From Polychytrium aggregatum (Eukaryota > Chytridiomycota > Chytridiomycetes > Polychytriales), in NCBI RefSeq assembly GCF_025602895.1, contig NW_026516478.1:1-34066 (forward strand): a stretch of 34,066 nt of DNA. The letters run 5' to 3'. Positions 8,038 through 16,900 of this stretch are shown piece by piece. The notes beneath the pieces are model-generated. The model saw nothing but the letters and a program-made list of their open reading frames with translations. It had not been told where the DNA came from and did not search any database. Every line of letters starts with the position of its first letter. Positions within the stretch are counted from its first letter, which is position 1. The translations under genes and the position numbers were made by a program.

Positions 8038-11000
8038 CTATCTCCTCCTTAAACTACGGCGTGTTCCATCTTGAGTTCTCCTGGGGCCAGGCTTGTCTGG
8101 GTAGCGTCGGTGGTACTCCGCGGCCACCGTTGGGGCAAAGACAATGTCGGCGGGCTCCCAACTTCGATCGGTGACCGGGTAGCCTTTCCAATCGATGAGA
8201 TAGTGCAGCTTTCCGCGCACGAACTTGGAGTCTAAGATCTCTTCGACCTCCCACTCCAAGTTCCCATCGATGACCACCGCAGGGGGCGGCGCTTGCACCC
8301 GACCCGGAAGCGAGTTCTTCTTGTAGGGCTCAAGAAGAGACACATGGAACACCGGGTGCACCTTTATGTCCTTTGGCAAGTCCAGGCGGAAAGCCAATGT
8401 CCCGACGGCCTCGAGGATGGTGAATGGTCCAATCCTCTGGTAATCCAGCTTCTTGCTTGGGCGAGTGGTGCTGATGTTACGAGTCAGCACCCAGACTTGA
8501 TCGCCCGGACGCAAGTCGGGAGCCTGGGACCTCCGGAGATCTGAGAAGTGCTTGTAGTCAGACTTTGCCTTCTCAAGATTCTCCTTCAACAGTGCCAGGT
8601 TCCGCTGGAGATGTTCAACCCTCTCCGTGGCAGAGGGAACATCAGGGCCGCCAGCGACAACGGGGACTTCGAACCTTGGGTGGAACCCATAGGTTGCCAA
8701 GAATGGCGAGGCATGTGTTGACGAGTTCTCGAGGTTATTGTAAGAGAACTCGGCCAACGGCAGCAGCTCGGCCCAGTCATCTTGCTGATACGACGTGTAA
8801 CAGCGCAGGTATTGGTTGATGACCTGGTTGACCCTCTCAGTCTGTCCATCGGTCTGGGGATGGAAGGCCGTGGACAGACTGGTTTGGATCCCGAGCTGCG
8901 TGCAGAGTGCCTTCCAGAACCGAGAGGTGAACTGACTTCCTCGGTCTGAAACCACTGTGTCGGGGAGGCCATGGAGACGAAAGACATTGTCGAGGAACAG
9001 TGACGCAGTCTCCTCCGCCGACGGCAGTGAACGCCAGGACATAAAGTGTGCCATCTTTGTGAGGCTGCATACCACCACAAAGATGCAGGTGTGACCCTTG
9101 GACTTTGGCAGATCAGTGATAAAGTCCATGGTCAGTGTCCCCCAGGGTCGATCGGCTGTCTGGAGTGGCAACAGGAACCCAAACGGCTTGTGTCGCGGAG
9201 CTTTCGAGCGTGCACAGGTGTCGCACGTCGAGACGTACTCTTTGACATCTTTCCGATAGGTTTGCCACCAAAACTGTCGCGATACCAGAGCCAGAGTCCG
9301 TCGGATGCCTGGATGACCCACAGCGACTGGGTCATGGCACGACTTGAGCGCCGGAACTCGGCACGACTCTGGGACCACAATCCTGTTCTGGAAGGTGAGG
9401 TACTGGCCATTCCAGACGAACTTCGGGTCACGACGGTATTTGTCTAGACCGGGATCCCGAGCCTGCTCTTCGGCTATGAGCTGCAGCAAATCCACAGGGT
9501 CACTGCGACTTGCAACCGAAGAGCGGGCGTCTCTGCTTCGGAGCACGCGTATCACCGCGGCAGGATCGAGAAGCAGAGGCGGATCCCTCGACACGGAGGC
9601 CGACGAAGGGATGTAGTCCGAGCGACGAGACAGGGCATCGGCCTTGCCGTTCCTCGCACCAGGACGGTACTGGATGCGGATGTCGAACCGAGACAAGAAC
9701 TGGGACCACCGTGCATGACGCTGGTTTAGGATGCGAGCCGTTGCCAGGTACTCCAAGTTCTTGTGATCGGTCAGAACGGCAACGGGATGCTGGGCGCCTT
9801 CGAGGTAGTGTCGCCACGCCTCGAAAGCCTCCTTGATCGCCAACAGCTCTTTCTCGTATATGCTGTAGTTACGTTCAGCATTCGAGAGTGTCCGCGAATG
9901 GAACGAGCAAGGATGAAGGCGATCATCAGCACCCCGCTGGGAGAGCACGCATCCAAGCGCAAAGTCCGACGCATCTGACTCTACGACGAACGGCTTGGAT
10001 GGGTCCGGATGCACCAGAACGGGCTCCGAAACGAAGGCATCCTTCAAGGATCTGAATGCTTTATCGGCTTCGCGGGACCACTGGAAGCCATGCGTCTTCC
10101 GGAAGAGCCGAGTCATGGGCCCCGCGATCTTTGCGTATCCATCGATGAAGCGTCGATAGAAGTTCGCAAACCCGACAAAGGATCGAAGATCCGAGATGTT
10201 GCGCGGTATGGGCCAATCCAAGATCGCAGAGAGCTTGGATCGCTCCATACCGATGCCCTCGGGCGAGACCATGAAACCAAGGAACGAGACCGAGGTTTTG
10301 GAGAACTCGCACTTCTCCAGCTTGCAATACAGCTTTGCAGCTCGGAGCTTCGAGAGGACCTGCTTGACGTGCTCTACATGCTGCGACGGATCAGCACTGT
10401 AGATCAAGATATCGTCAAGATACGCAATTGCGAACTGGTCCAACTCGGTGCGCAGGACGTCGTTGATGAAGTGCTGGAACGTCGCTGGCGCGTTGGTGAG
10501 CCCAAAGGGCATCACCAAGTACTCGAAGTGCCCATATCGAGTACGGAAAGCTGTCTTCCACTCGTCCCCGGAGCGGATGCGCAGCAGATTGTAGGCTCCA
10601 CGAAGGTCCAGCTTAGTGAACACCTTCGCGCCTCGAAGTCGGTCCAGCAGCTCGCCGATCAGCGGTAAAGGGTAACGGTTCTTTACCGTGATACCGTTCA
10701 GTGCGCGGTAGTCAACGCAAAGACGAAGTGAGCCGTCCTTCTTCTTGACGAAGAGGATTGGTGAGCCTGCTGGGGACGACGAAGGACGAACGAATCCCTT
10801 GGCAAGATTCTCGTCGAGATAGTCACGCAGAGCGTGAAGTTCGGGCTCGGACAGTGAGTACAGAGGCCCGAACTTTGGCGACTTGCCCGGCTCCAAGTCA
10901 ATGGGGCAGTCATAAGGGCGATGCGGAGGCAAGGAGTCAGCTTCCTGTTTAGAGAAAACAGACAGGAAGTCCTTGTACTCCGCAGGCACTTCGACAGTCG

Positions 11001-12138
11001 CAGTGCTCGGCTCGTCAGTGGGCAGGACATGGACCTGAAAGATGGTCAGGGGTTGCGTTCCATGCCTGCATGCATCCAAAGACTCGCGCATCGAGCGGTA
11101 ATCAATGCTGCAGACGCGGAGAGGAGCGTCCGAGCTGAGAGGAGGGGCGTGGACAAGGTCAGAATAATGTTCGACGGTTACTTTATTCTGAACAATGTCC
11201 GAAGAACAAACAACAGGAGGAGGTACATCAAGGAGGGAAAGAGAACTGACAACAGAAGAAGGGGTTTGGGAAGAGCGAAGGGGTTCGGGAGGAACAAGAC
11301 AAGAAGGGGAAGACGAAGGTGGGAGCGTAGGAGAGGAGCTTAGATCAATCAAAGGAGTGGAATCATCAAGAAGGGGAGTGACATTGGAGGAAGTGGAGCA
11401 AGACGAAAGAGAAGTAGTGCATGGAGAGGGGTCGGAATCAACAGAAGGAGGGAGACAAAGAAGACCGCGAGACCAGACAATCTTGGGCTCGGCGGTGCGC
11501 AACCAAGGAAAGCCAAGGATAAGTGGTTGATGTGGAGACCTGATCACATCGAACCGAAGGCGTTGCGAGACGTCCCCGAGAATCACCTCGAGTGGAGCAG
11601 TCTCGCGGAGGATGGGGCCAGACGACAGCGGCTTACCATCCACGCCTTCCACTGCCAAGGGCGAAGCCTTGGAGCAGGTGGGGACAGAGTGTCGAGCAAC
11701 AAAGTCCTCGTCGATAAAGTTGCCAGAGGCACCAGAATCGACAAGTCCTTCGCACGACAGAGAATCACCAGAAGGAAGACGAACAGCGACGGGAACAACC
11801 AACGAGCAACGACGAACAGACGAAACACAAGACTTTGGTTCGGTACCAGCTTCGGCACCAGGGTTGCGGCTAGCACAGACAGTTAACTTTGCCGAGGGTT
11901 GGCAGGACAGCTCAGGTATTTGCACCTGTGGATGAGGTGCAGTTCCCAGTGACACCAGAGGTGCCACGGGTACTATGCCAGAGCTGAGAGTGTCCGCCGG
12001 TCCAGAGGCAAGGCGAAGCTGTCCGCACATCACTGCTTCCCCAGTACTTACCAAAGGCACCTTACCAATGTCTTCACTTTCGGAAGGCGGTGGGCACGGC
12101 TCCGGTTCAAGGCCTTCACTTAGAACCGGGCCTGGTCG
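8038..12138 (-). CDS. pol: Gyp4 Pol polyprotein: protease, RT, RNase H, integrase, chromodomain
   Basis: About 1366 codons are open in the -1 frame after the slippery site, with no break. Numbered from 12138, the protease motif LVDSGASGNFID has its catalytic Asp near 134. The RT shows FTKLDLRGAYNLLRI, FGLTNAPATFQ and YLDDILIYS (about 573). RNase H has VESDASDFALG and VLTDHKNLEY. The integrase has the zinc region ending CDTCARSK and the DDE residues in MDFITDLP, VSDRGSQF and QTDGQTERVNQ. A chromodomain ends the protein (EWEVEEILDSKFVRGKLHY, WKGY, SWEPADIV) and probably guides integration to marked chromatin. The stop directly abuts the LTR and the purine-rich tract encodes the last residues. 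Pol is closely similar to that of Gyp5 through RT and integrase. Pol is expected only as a Gag-Pol fusion. Confidence 0.94.
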   Translation of the reverse strand, partial: RPGPVLSEGLEPEPCPPPSESEDIGKVPLVSTGEAVMCGQLRLASGPADTLSSGIVPVAPLVSLGTAPHPQVQIPELSCQPSAKLTVCASRNPGAEAGTEPKSCVSSVRRCSLVVPVAVRLPSGDSLSCEGLVDSGASGNFIDEDFVARHSVPTCSKASPLAVEGVDGKPLSSGPILRETAPLEVILGDVSQRLRFDVIRSPHQPLILGFPWLRTAEPKIVWSRGLLCLPPSVDSDPSPCTTSLSSCSTSSNVTPLLDDSTPLIDLSSSPTLPPSSSPSCLVPPEPLRSSQTPSSVVSSLSLLDVPPPVVCSSDIVQNKVTVEHYSDLVHAPPLSSDAPLRVCSIDYRSMRESLDACRHGTQPLTIFQVHVLPTDEPSTATVEVPAEYKDFLSVFSKQEADSLPPHRPYDCPIDLEPGKSPKFGPLYSLSEPELHALRDYLDENLAKGFVRPSSSPAGSPILFVKKKDGSLRLCVDYRALNGITVKNRYPLPLIGELLDRLRGAKVFTKLDLRGAYNLLRIRSGDEWKTAFRTRYGHFEYLVMPFGLTNAPATFQHFINDVLRTELDQFAIAYLDDILIYSADPSQHVEHVKQVLSKLRAAKLYCKLEKCEFSKTSVSFLGFMVSPEGIGMERSKLSAILDWPIPRNISDLRSFVGFANFYRRFIDGYAKIAGPMTRLFRKTHGFQWSREADKAFRSLKDAFVSEPVLVHPDPSKPFVVESDASDFALGCVLSQRGADDRLHPCSFHSRTLSNAERNYSIYEKELLAIKEAFEAWRHYLEGAQHPVAVLTDHKNLEYLATARILNQRHARWSQFLSRFDIRIQYRPGARNGKADALSRRSDYIPSSASVSRDPPLLLDPAAVIRVLRSRDARSSVASRSDPVDLLQLIAEEQARDPGLDKYRRDPKFVWNGQYLTFQNRIVVPESCRVPALKSCHDPVAVGHPGIRRTLALVSRQFWWQTYRKDVKEYVSTCDTCARSKAPRHKPFGFLLPLQTADRPWGTLTMDFITDLPKSKGHTCIFVVVCSLTKMAHFMSWRSLPSAEETASLFLDNVFRLHGLPDTVVSDRGSQFTSRFWKALCTQLGIQTSLSTAFHPQTDGQTERVNQVINQYLRCYTSYQQDDWAELLPLAEFSYNNLENSSTHASPFLATYGFHPRFEVPVVAGGPDVPSATERVEHLQRNLALLKENLEKAKSDYKHFSDLRRSQAPDLRPGDQVWVLTRNISTTRPSKKLDYQRIGPFTILEAVGTLAFRLDLPKDIKVHPVFHVSLLEPYKKNSLPGRVQAPPPAVVIDGNLEWEVEEILDSKFVRGKLHYLIDWKGYPVTDRSWEPADIVFAPTVAAEYHRRYPDKPGPRRTQDGTRRSLRRR

Positions 12139-12144
12139 TTTCCC
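12102..12144 (-). promoter_or_regulatory. Gyp4 putative -1 frameshift signal
   Basis: On the minus strand GGGAAAC (12138-12144) is followed by an 8-nt spacer. A hairpin follows at 12102-12129: CCGGTTC(T)AAG pairs with CTTGAACCGG, with one bulged T. The gag stop TAA (12120-12122) sits in the 5' arm. Position, spacer and shape match Gyp5, but several base pairs differ in a compensating way. Confidence 0.85.
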
Positions 12145-12444
12145 GAACTGAAGTCTTGCACTTCTCCATCTTCGTAAACGATGGTGCGGATGATCCTCGG
12201 GCCGGGAGGTCCAGGGGGCGGTCCGGTAGCTCTGGTAGATCCAAACTTGACGGGGCAGTTTCGTACCAAGTGGCCCTTCTTGCCACAGTACAGGCAGAGT
12301 CCAAAGCGGCGGCGGCGTTGTTTCTCCTCGGCGGTCAGGGGTCCAGAGACGGCAGAGTCCACTTGCATGGGCTCGGAAACAATGTAGGAGGGGTGCGGCG
12401 GAGCGAGGACGGGCGCGGGAGCGATGGCGGGAACGGCAGCGGAG
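12120..12444 (-). CDS. gag: Gyp4 gag, 3' part (nucleocapsid), split by Gyp5
   Basis: This is the C-terminal third of gag, cut at the Gyp5 insertion. It holds a proline/alanine linker, the PMQVDSAVSG motif, the CCHC zinc knuckle CLYCGKKGHLVRNC, and the end SSGNDQARF before TAA at 12120-12122. The bases at 12440-12444 are the CGGAG target duplication. Counting the duplication once, the two gag parts (18366-19018 and 12120-12444) total 978 bases, a multiple of three. So the gene was open (about 325 residues) before Gyp5 landed. In its present state no full Gag can be made from this copy. Confidence 0.9.
12440..12444. repeat. Gyp5 target site duplication, left copy (CGGAG)
   Basis: CGGAG directly precedes the TGTGATGATC start of the Gyp5 5' LTR and recurs directly after its 3' LTR at 18361-18365. 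Confidence 0.95.
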
Positions 12445-12829
12445 TGTGATGATCATGCACGTTGGGAACACGTGTGGACTGCTGCGCGTGATGCACCGTG
12501 AGTCATGTTTGTTTGTCTTGGCGTGTATTCCCTGATTGGCTGGCGCCGATGACTCTTACTTCGCCTCCGACTGCGCTGTGCTTCGCCCCTCTCGCTGGAT
12601 GCTCCGCCTCCCTCGCACCCCCTTCTCGTCCCTCGTTTGTCGCTCCACCCTTCTCGCCCACTTTCGCCCTTCGGTTTCCCTCTTGGCTATAAAGCCCCTC
12701 CTTTCTTGCACCCATTTTGTATCTTCAGTTCGAACAACACTTGTTGTTATCTGATAAGTCGTAATATAGCTTATCGTTGTTCGCCAAGCACCTGGTCGTC
12801 CAGTGTCGTTGCTTGTCGTGGTCCTCACA
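12445..12829 (+). repeat. Gyp5 5' LTR
   Basis: The LTR begins TGTGATGATC and ends GTCCTCACA. U3 holds TGAGTCA (12499-12505), immediately followed by TGTTTGTTTG (12506-12515), and a GATTGG CCAAT-type site near 12534. TATAAA is at 12688-12693. R is predicted to begin at 12727. The copy at 17976-18360 appears identical. Confidence 0.95.
12688..12737 (+). promoter_or_regulatory. Gyp5 core promoter and predicted self-primer
   Basis: TATAAA (12688-12693) lies 39 nt before AGTTCGAACAA (12727-12737). This 11-mer is the exact reverse complement of the PBS at 12832-12842. If transcription starts at 12727, the first 11 nt of the mRNA can fold back and prime reverse transcription, as established for yeast Tf1. 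Confidence 0.75.
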
Positions 12830-12831
12830 TA

Positions 12832-12842
12832 TTGTTCGAACT
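12832..12842 (+). other. Gyp5 primer binding site, self-complementary type
   Basis: TTGTTCGAACT lies two bases after the LTR end. It does not begin TGG, as a tRNA-primed site would. It is the exact complement of the predicted 5' end of the element's own mRNA. Confidence 0.78.
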
Positions 12843-12948
12843 CCCTCTCTCTGTCTGACCACCTGCTTGGCTGAGGCTTCGTTGCTGCCCTCATCCTTCT
12901 ATTCTCTGTTGTCTTCTCTGCACTCTCCCCCCCGCCCCCATATCCCAC

Positions 12949-13932
12949 ATGGACCAACTCCAGGCCCAAATCGTTGCCCTCCAGGAGGAACTGGTCCTCC
13001 TCCGGACCACACACTCTTCCGCCGCCCCGCAGCTCCCCCACATGCCGACCCCGGACAAGTTCGACGGCACCAGGTCAAAGTTCCGCCCCTTCGTCAACCA
13101 GTGCCGCCTGCTCATGATGCTTCAGGCATCCAGGTTCCCGTCCGAGCAAGTCAAGGTGGGTTACGTCTTGAGTTTGCTCACTGGTCCGGCCCTCCAGTGG
13201 GCGACTCCCTTGATCGAGTCGAACGATCAAATCCTGCACTCGTTCGACTCGTTCATGGAACGCTTTCGCCAAGCGTTTGACGATCCCGACCGCACCCATA
13301 CTGCCGAGCTGCTCCTTTCCTCCATGGCACAGGGCAACCGATCGTGCATGGACTACGCTTCCGAGTTCCTCCGCGTTGCCGCCGACCTTCCCTGGAACGA
13401 CGAAGCCAAGATATCCGCCTTCCGCCGTGGCCTGTCGAGGGAGATCAAGCAGCGTCTCTCCTTCATCGACCCTCTCCCTCTCCGCTTGGTCCCGTTCGTC
13501 GAGCGTTGCCTCAAGATCGACGCACGCATCATCGAGCTCAACAACGAGCTCCGAAACACCGGCCCTGTTTCCTTCGGCACCCAGGCCTTCCACTCCCGCA
13601 CCCCGTCCTTCCAGCCGCCCGCCCAGGAGCCTCCGGTCCTCTACTCCGAGCCGATGCAGATCGACGCCGCCGTCGTCAGCCGCCTGACCCCCGAGGAGAA
13701 GAATCGCCGCTTCCAGGAGCGCCTCTGCTTCCGTTGTGGCAAGCCCGGCCACGTCGCCAAGTCCTGCCCCCTCAAGTCCGGCTCCCGTGCTCCCGCCTCT
13801 GGTTCCCGCTTCCCTGGCTCCCGTCCTCAGGCTCCCGGCTCCCGTCCCCGTTCGAAGGTTGTCCGAACCATCGTCTACGATGATGGTGAGGAGGAACACT
13901 TCGAGTCGGGAAACGACCAGGCCCAGATCTAA
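12949..13932 (+). CDS. gag: Gyp5 Gag (capsid and nucleocapsid)
   Basis: The 327-residue Gag starts at the ATG at 12949, the first in-frame start after a pyrimidine-rich leader of about 120 nt. The N terminus (about 1-30) looks like a short coiled coil (MDQLQAQIVALQEEL). The retrotransposon gag/capsid domain follows at about 35-200 (PDKFDGTRSKFRPFVNQC, then LTGPALQWATPL). A CCHC zinc knuckle CFRCGKPGHVAKSC is at 260-273, followed by a basic Ser/Arg/Pro tail. It ends SGNDQAQI at TAA 13930-13932. Gag forms the cytoplasmic particle and binds the element RNA. Its C-terminal codons include the slippery site for Pol. Length and end match the reconstructed Gyp4 gag frame. Confidence 0.95.
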   Translation: MDQLQAQIVALQEELVLLRTTHSSAAPQLPHMPTPDKFDGTRSKFRPFVNQCRLLMMLQASRFPSEQVKVGYVLSLLTGPALQWATPLIESNDQILHSFDSFMERFRQAFDDPDRTHTAELLLSSMAQGNRSCMDYASEFLRVAADLPWNDEAKISAFRRGLSREIKQRLSFIDPLPLRLVPFVERCLKIDARIIELNNELRNTGPVSFGTQAFHSRTPSFQPPAQEPPVLYSEPMQIDAAVVSRLTPEEKNRRFQERLCFRCGKPGHVAKSCPLKSGSRAPASGSRFPGSRPQAPGSRPRSKVVRTIVYDDGEEEHFESGNDQAQI

Positions 13933-13950
13933 GTGGAGGCTTAGATCTGG
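13908..13950 (+). promoter_or_regulatory. Gyp5 putative -1 frameshift signal: GGGAAAC and hairpin around the gag stop
   Basis: GGGAAAC (13908-13914) is in the correct phase (G GGA AAC). It is followed by an 8-nt spacer and a perfect 11-bp hairpin: CCAGATCTAAG (13923-13933), 6-nt loop, CTTAGATCTGG (13940-13950). The gag stop TAA (13930-13932) is within the 5' arm. The -1 frame is open from here to the pol stop. Confidence 0.88.
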
Positions 13951-16900
13951 AGCCGTCCCCCCTTCCTCCAGAAGCAAGCGTCGATGGTAAGGAGCATGAG
14001 GTAAGTGTCGAACGCATGGCTATGTGTGGAATGATCAATGTAGTCGGTGGTGGATCGCACTCTGTCAATACCGCCTCTTCTAAGGGCACATCTGGCTCCC
14101 AGATGTCTTTGACAGAGCTCCCGATCTCCACACCACCTGCGAACTTGGTCATCTGCTCGAACCATGCTGCCGACACTGATCTCTGCTCCGAGCCTTCTTC
14201 GTGCGTTTCTTCGATTTCTTCGTCTTCTCCCGTTTTCTCCGCTTCTCTTGTTCTCCCTTCTGGTCGCTCCCTCTCTTGCCAACTTCTCGTCGATTCTGGT
14301 GCCTCCGGGAACTTCATCGACGAGAGCTTTGTTGACCGCTTCTCGGTCCCCCTCGTTTCCAAATCCACTCCTCTCCCTGTCCAAGGTGTCGATGGCCAGC
14401 CACTTTCTTCCGGCCCCATCACTTTTGAGACGGAACCCCTCAAGATTGTTCTTGGGGACTACACTCAACACCTTTCCTTTGATGTCATTAAGTCTCCCCA
14501 CCAACCCGTTATCCTTGGCTATCCCTGGCTGCAGTCCATCGAACCCAGGCTTCACTGGGCTCGTGGACTCCTTTGCCTTCCCCGTCCTGCAAGCCACATC
14601 CTCAAGGTTGTGGATGCCTCTTCCCTCCCTTCCGTTTCTTCCGTTTCTCCTTCTCCCCTTCCTCTTGTTGGCGACACACCCAATGTTTTCCCTCGTGCCT
14701 CTACCGACACCACTGTGGTGCTCGCTTCTTCGCCTCGCACCGTTTGTACTCGCGAAGATGATCAGAATAAAGTGATCGCTCAACGTTATTCTGATTGTGT
14801 TCCGAGTGAGGTGCCCTGTTCCTGTGCTGCTCGTCCTGGTCCCTCCGGTCTCGTCTCCGTCCGTCCTGGTCTCCCCGGTCCCGTTGCTCCCAGCCCCGCT
14901 CCTGTCCGTGTCCAAGCGATCAGGTACAAGTCGTTGGAGCAGTCCGTCCTCGACACACAGTCTAGCCCCGACCCCCTGACTGTGTTCCAAGTCCTCGTCC
15001 TTCCTGCCACCGATCCGGATCCGACGCCCCTCTCGACGTCGATCCCCGAGGAGTACAAGTCGTTTGGCTCAGTCTTCTCGAAGCAGGAAGCCGACTCGTT
15101 GCCCCCGCACCGGACGTACGACTGCCCGATCGACCTGGAGCCCGGCAAGACCCCCAAGTTCGGACCACTCTACTCCCTGTCAGAGCCCGAACTCAAGGCC
15201 CTTCGTGAATACCTCGACGACAACCTCGTCAAAGGGTTCATCCGTCCTTCGTCCTCTCCCGCCGGTTCCCCGATCCTCTTCGTCAAGAAGAAGGACGGCT
15301 CTCTGCGTCTCTGCGTGGACTATCGCGCATTGAACACGATCACGGTCAAGAATCGTTATCCCTTACCGTTGATCAACGAGATGCTGGACCGAGTCCGGGA
15401 CGCGAAGGTGTTCACGAAGCTGGACCTCCGCGGGGCCTACAACCTGCTGCGTATCCGCGCAGGCGACGAGTGGAAGACGGCCTTCCGCACTCGTTACGGC
15501 CAGTTCGAGTACTTGGTGATGCCCTTTGGACTCACCAATGCTCCGGCCACCTTCCAGCACTTCATCAACGATGTCCTTCGTGAGGAGCTGGACAACTTTG
15601 CGATTGCCTACCTTGACGACATCTTGATTTACAGCGCTGACCCCACTCAGCATGCAAATCACGTCAAGCAGGTCCTGGCCAAGCTCCAGGCTGCAAAGTT
15701 GTACTGCAAGCTGGAGAAGTGCGAGTTCTCCAAGGACAAGGTCTCGTTCCTCGGCTACGTCATCTCGCCCAAGGGTATCGAGATGGAACGAGCAAAGCTC
15801 TCCGCCATTGTCGACTGGCCCGTCCCCCGCAATGTCTCCGACCTTCGCTCCTTCATTGGGTTCTCGAACTTTTACCGTCGCTTCATTGACGGATATGCCA
15901 AGATCGCCGGTCCGCTCACGCTCCTGTTCAAGAAGTCCCAGGTCTTCCGCTGGTCCCCCGACGCCCACAAGGCTTTCCAGTCCCTCAAGGAAGCCTTCGT
16001 CTCCGAGCCCGTCCTTGCGCACCCCGACCCATCCAAGCCCTTTGTCGTGGAGTCTGATGCCTCAGACTTTGCGATCGGATGCGTCCTGTCCCAGCGCGGC
16101 TCCGATGGCCACCTGCACCCGTGCTCCTTTCACTCCCGCACGCTCATGGATGCTGAACGCAACTACAGCATCTATGAGAAGGAGCTCTTGGCCATCAAGG
16201 AGGCATTCGAGGTCTGGCGACACTACCTCGAAGGCGCCCAACACCCAGTCCAAGTCCTTACCGACCACAAGAACTTGGAATACCTGGCGTCGGCCCGCAT
16301 CCTCAACCAGCGACACGCCCGGTGGTCGCAGTTCCTGTCTCGGTTCGACCTCCGGATTCAATACCTCCCCGGTCCAAAGAACGGCAAGGCCGACGCTCTC
16401 TCCCGCCGCCCGGACTACGTCCCTCCGTCCGCACCTGTGTCCAAGGAGCCTCCCCCGTTGCTGCCACCTTCGGCGTTCGCCTGTGCCGTCCGTCGCTCCT
16501 CGGATGCAAGTTCCACTCGCCCTGTGGACTTGCTCAAGCTCATTGCCGAGGAGCAACCAAAGGACCCGTCCCTGGACCAGCTCCGCAACGATCCCAAGTA
16601 TGTCCTGAAGGATGATCTCCTCACCTTCATGGACAAGATCGTTGTGCCAGAGTCGTGTCGAGTCCCCGTCCTCAAGTCATGCCACGACCCTGTCGCTGTT
16701 GGACATCCTGGCATTCGGCGGACCCGAGCACTGATCTCGAGGCAGTTCTGGTGGCCCTCGATCCGCAAGGATGTCCAGGCTTATGTCTCGACGTGCGACA
16801 CTTGTGCACGCTCGAAAGTCCCTCGACATAAGCCGTTTGGATACTTGCAGCCCCTCCCGACGGCATCGCGACCCTGGTCTCTGGTGACGATGGACTTTAT

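Noticed and set aside
12832..12842. Ordinary tRNA primer binding sites
   Set aside because: The sites in Gyp1, Gyp4 and Gyp5 do not begin TGG and are perfect complements of the LTR sequence at the predicted transcript start. Only Gyp2 begins TGG, so a tRNA remains possible there.
13923..13950. Hairpin at the Gyp5 gag end as a transcription terminator
   Set aside because: This is a eukaryotic element, no T-run follows, and pol continues in the -1 frame. The slippery site at 8 nt explains it better.
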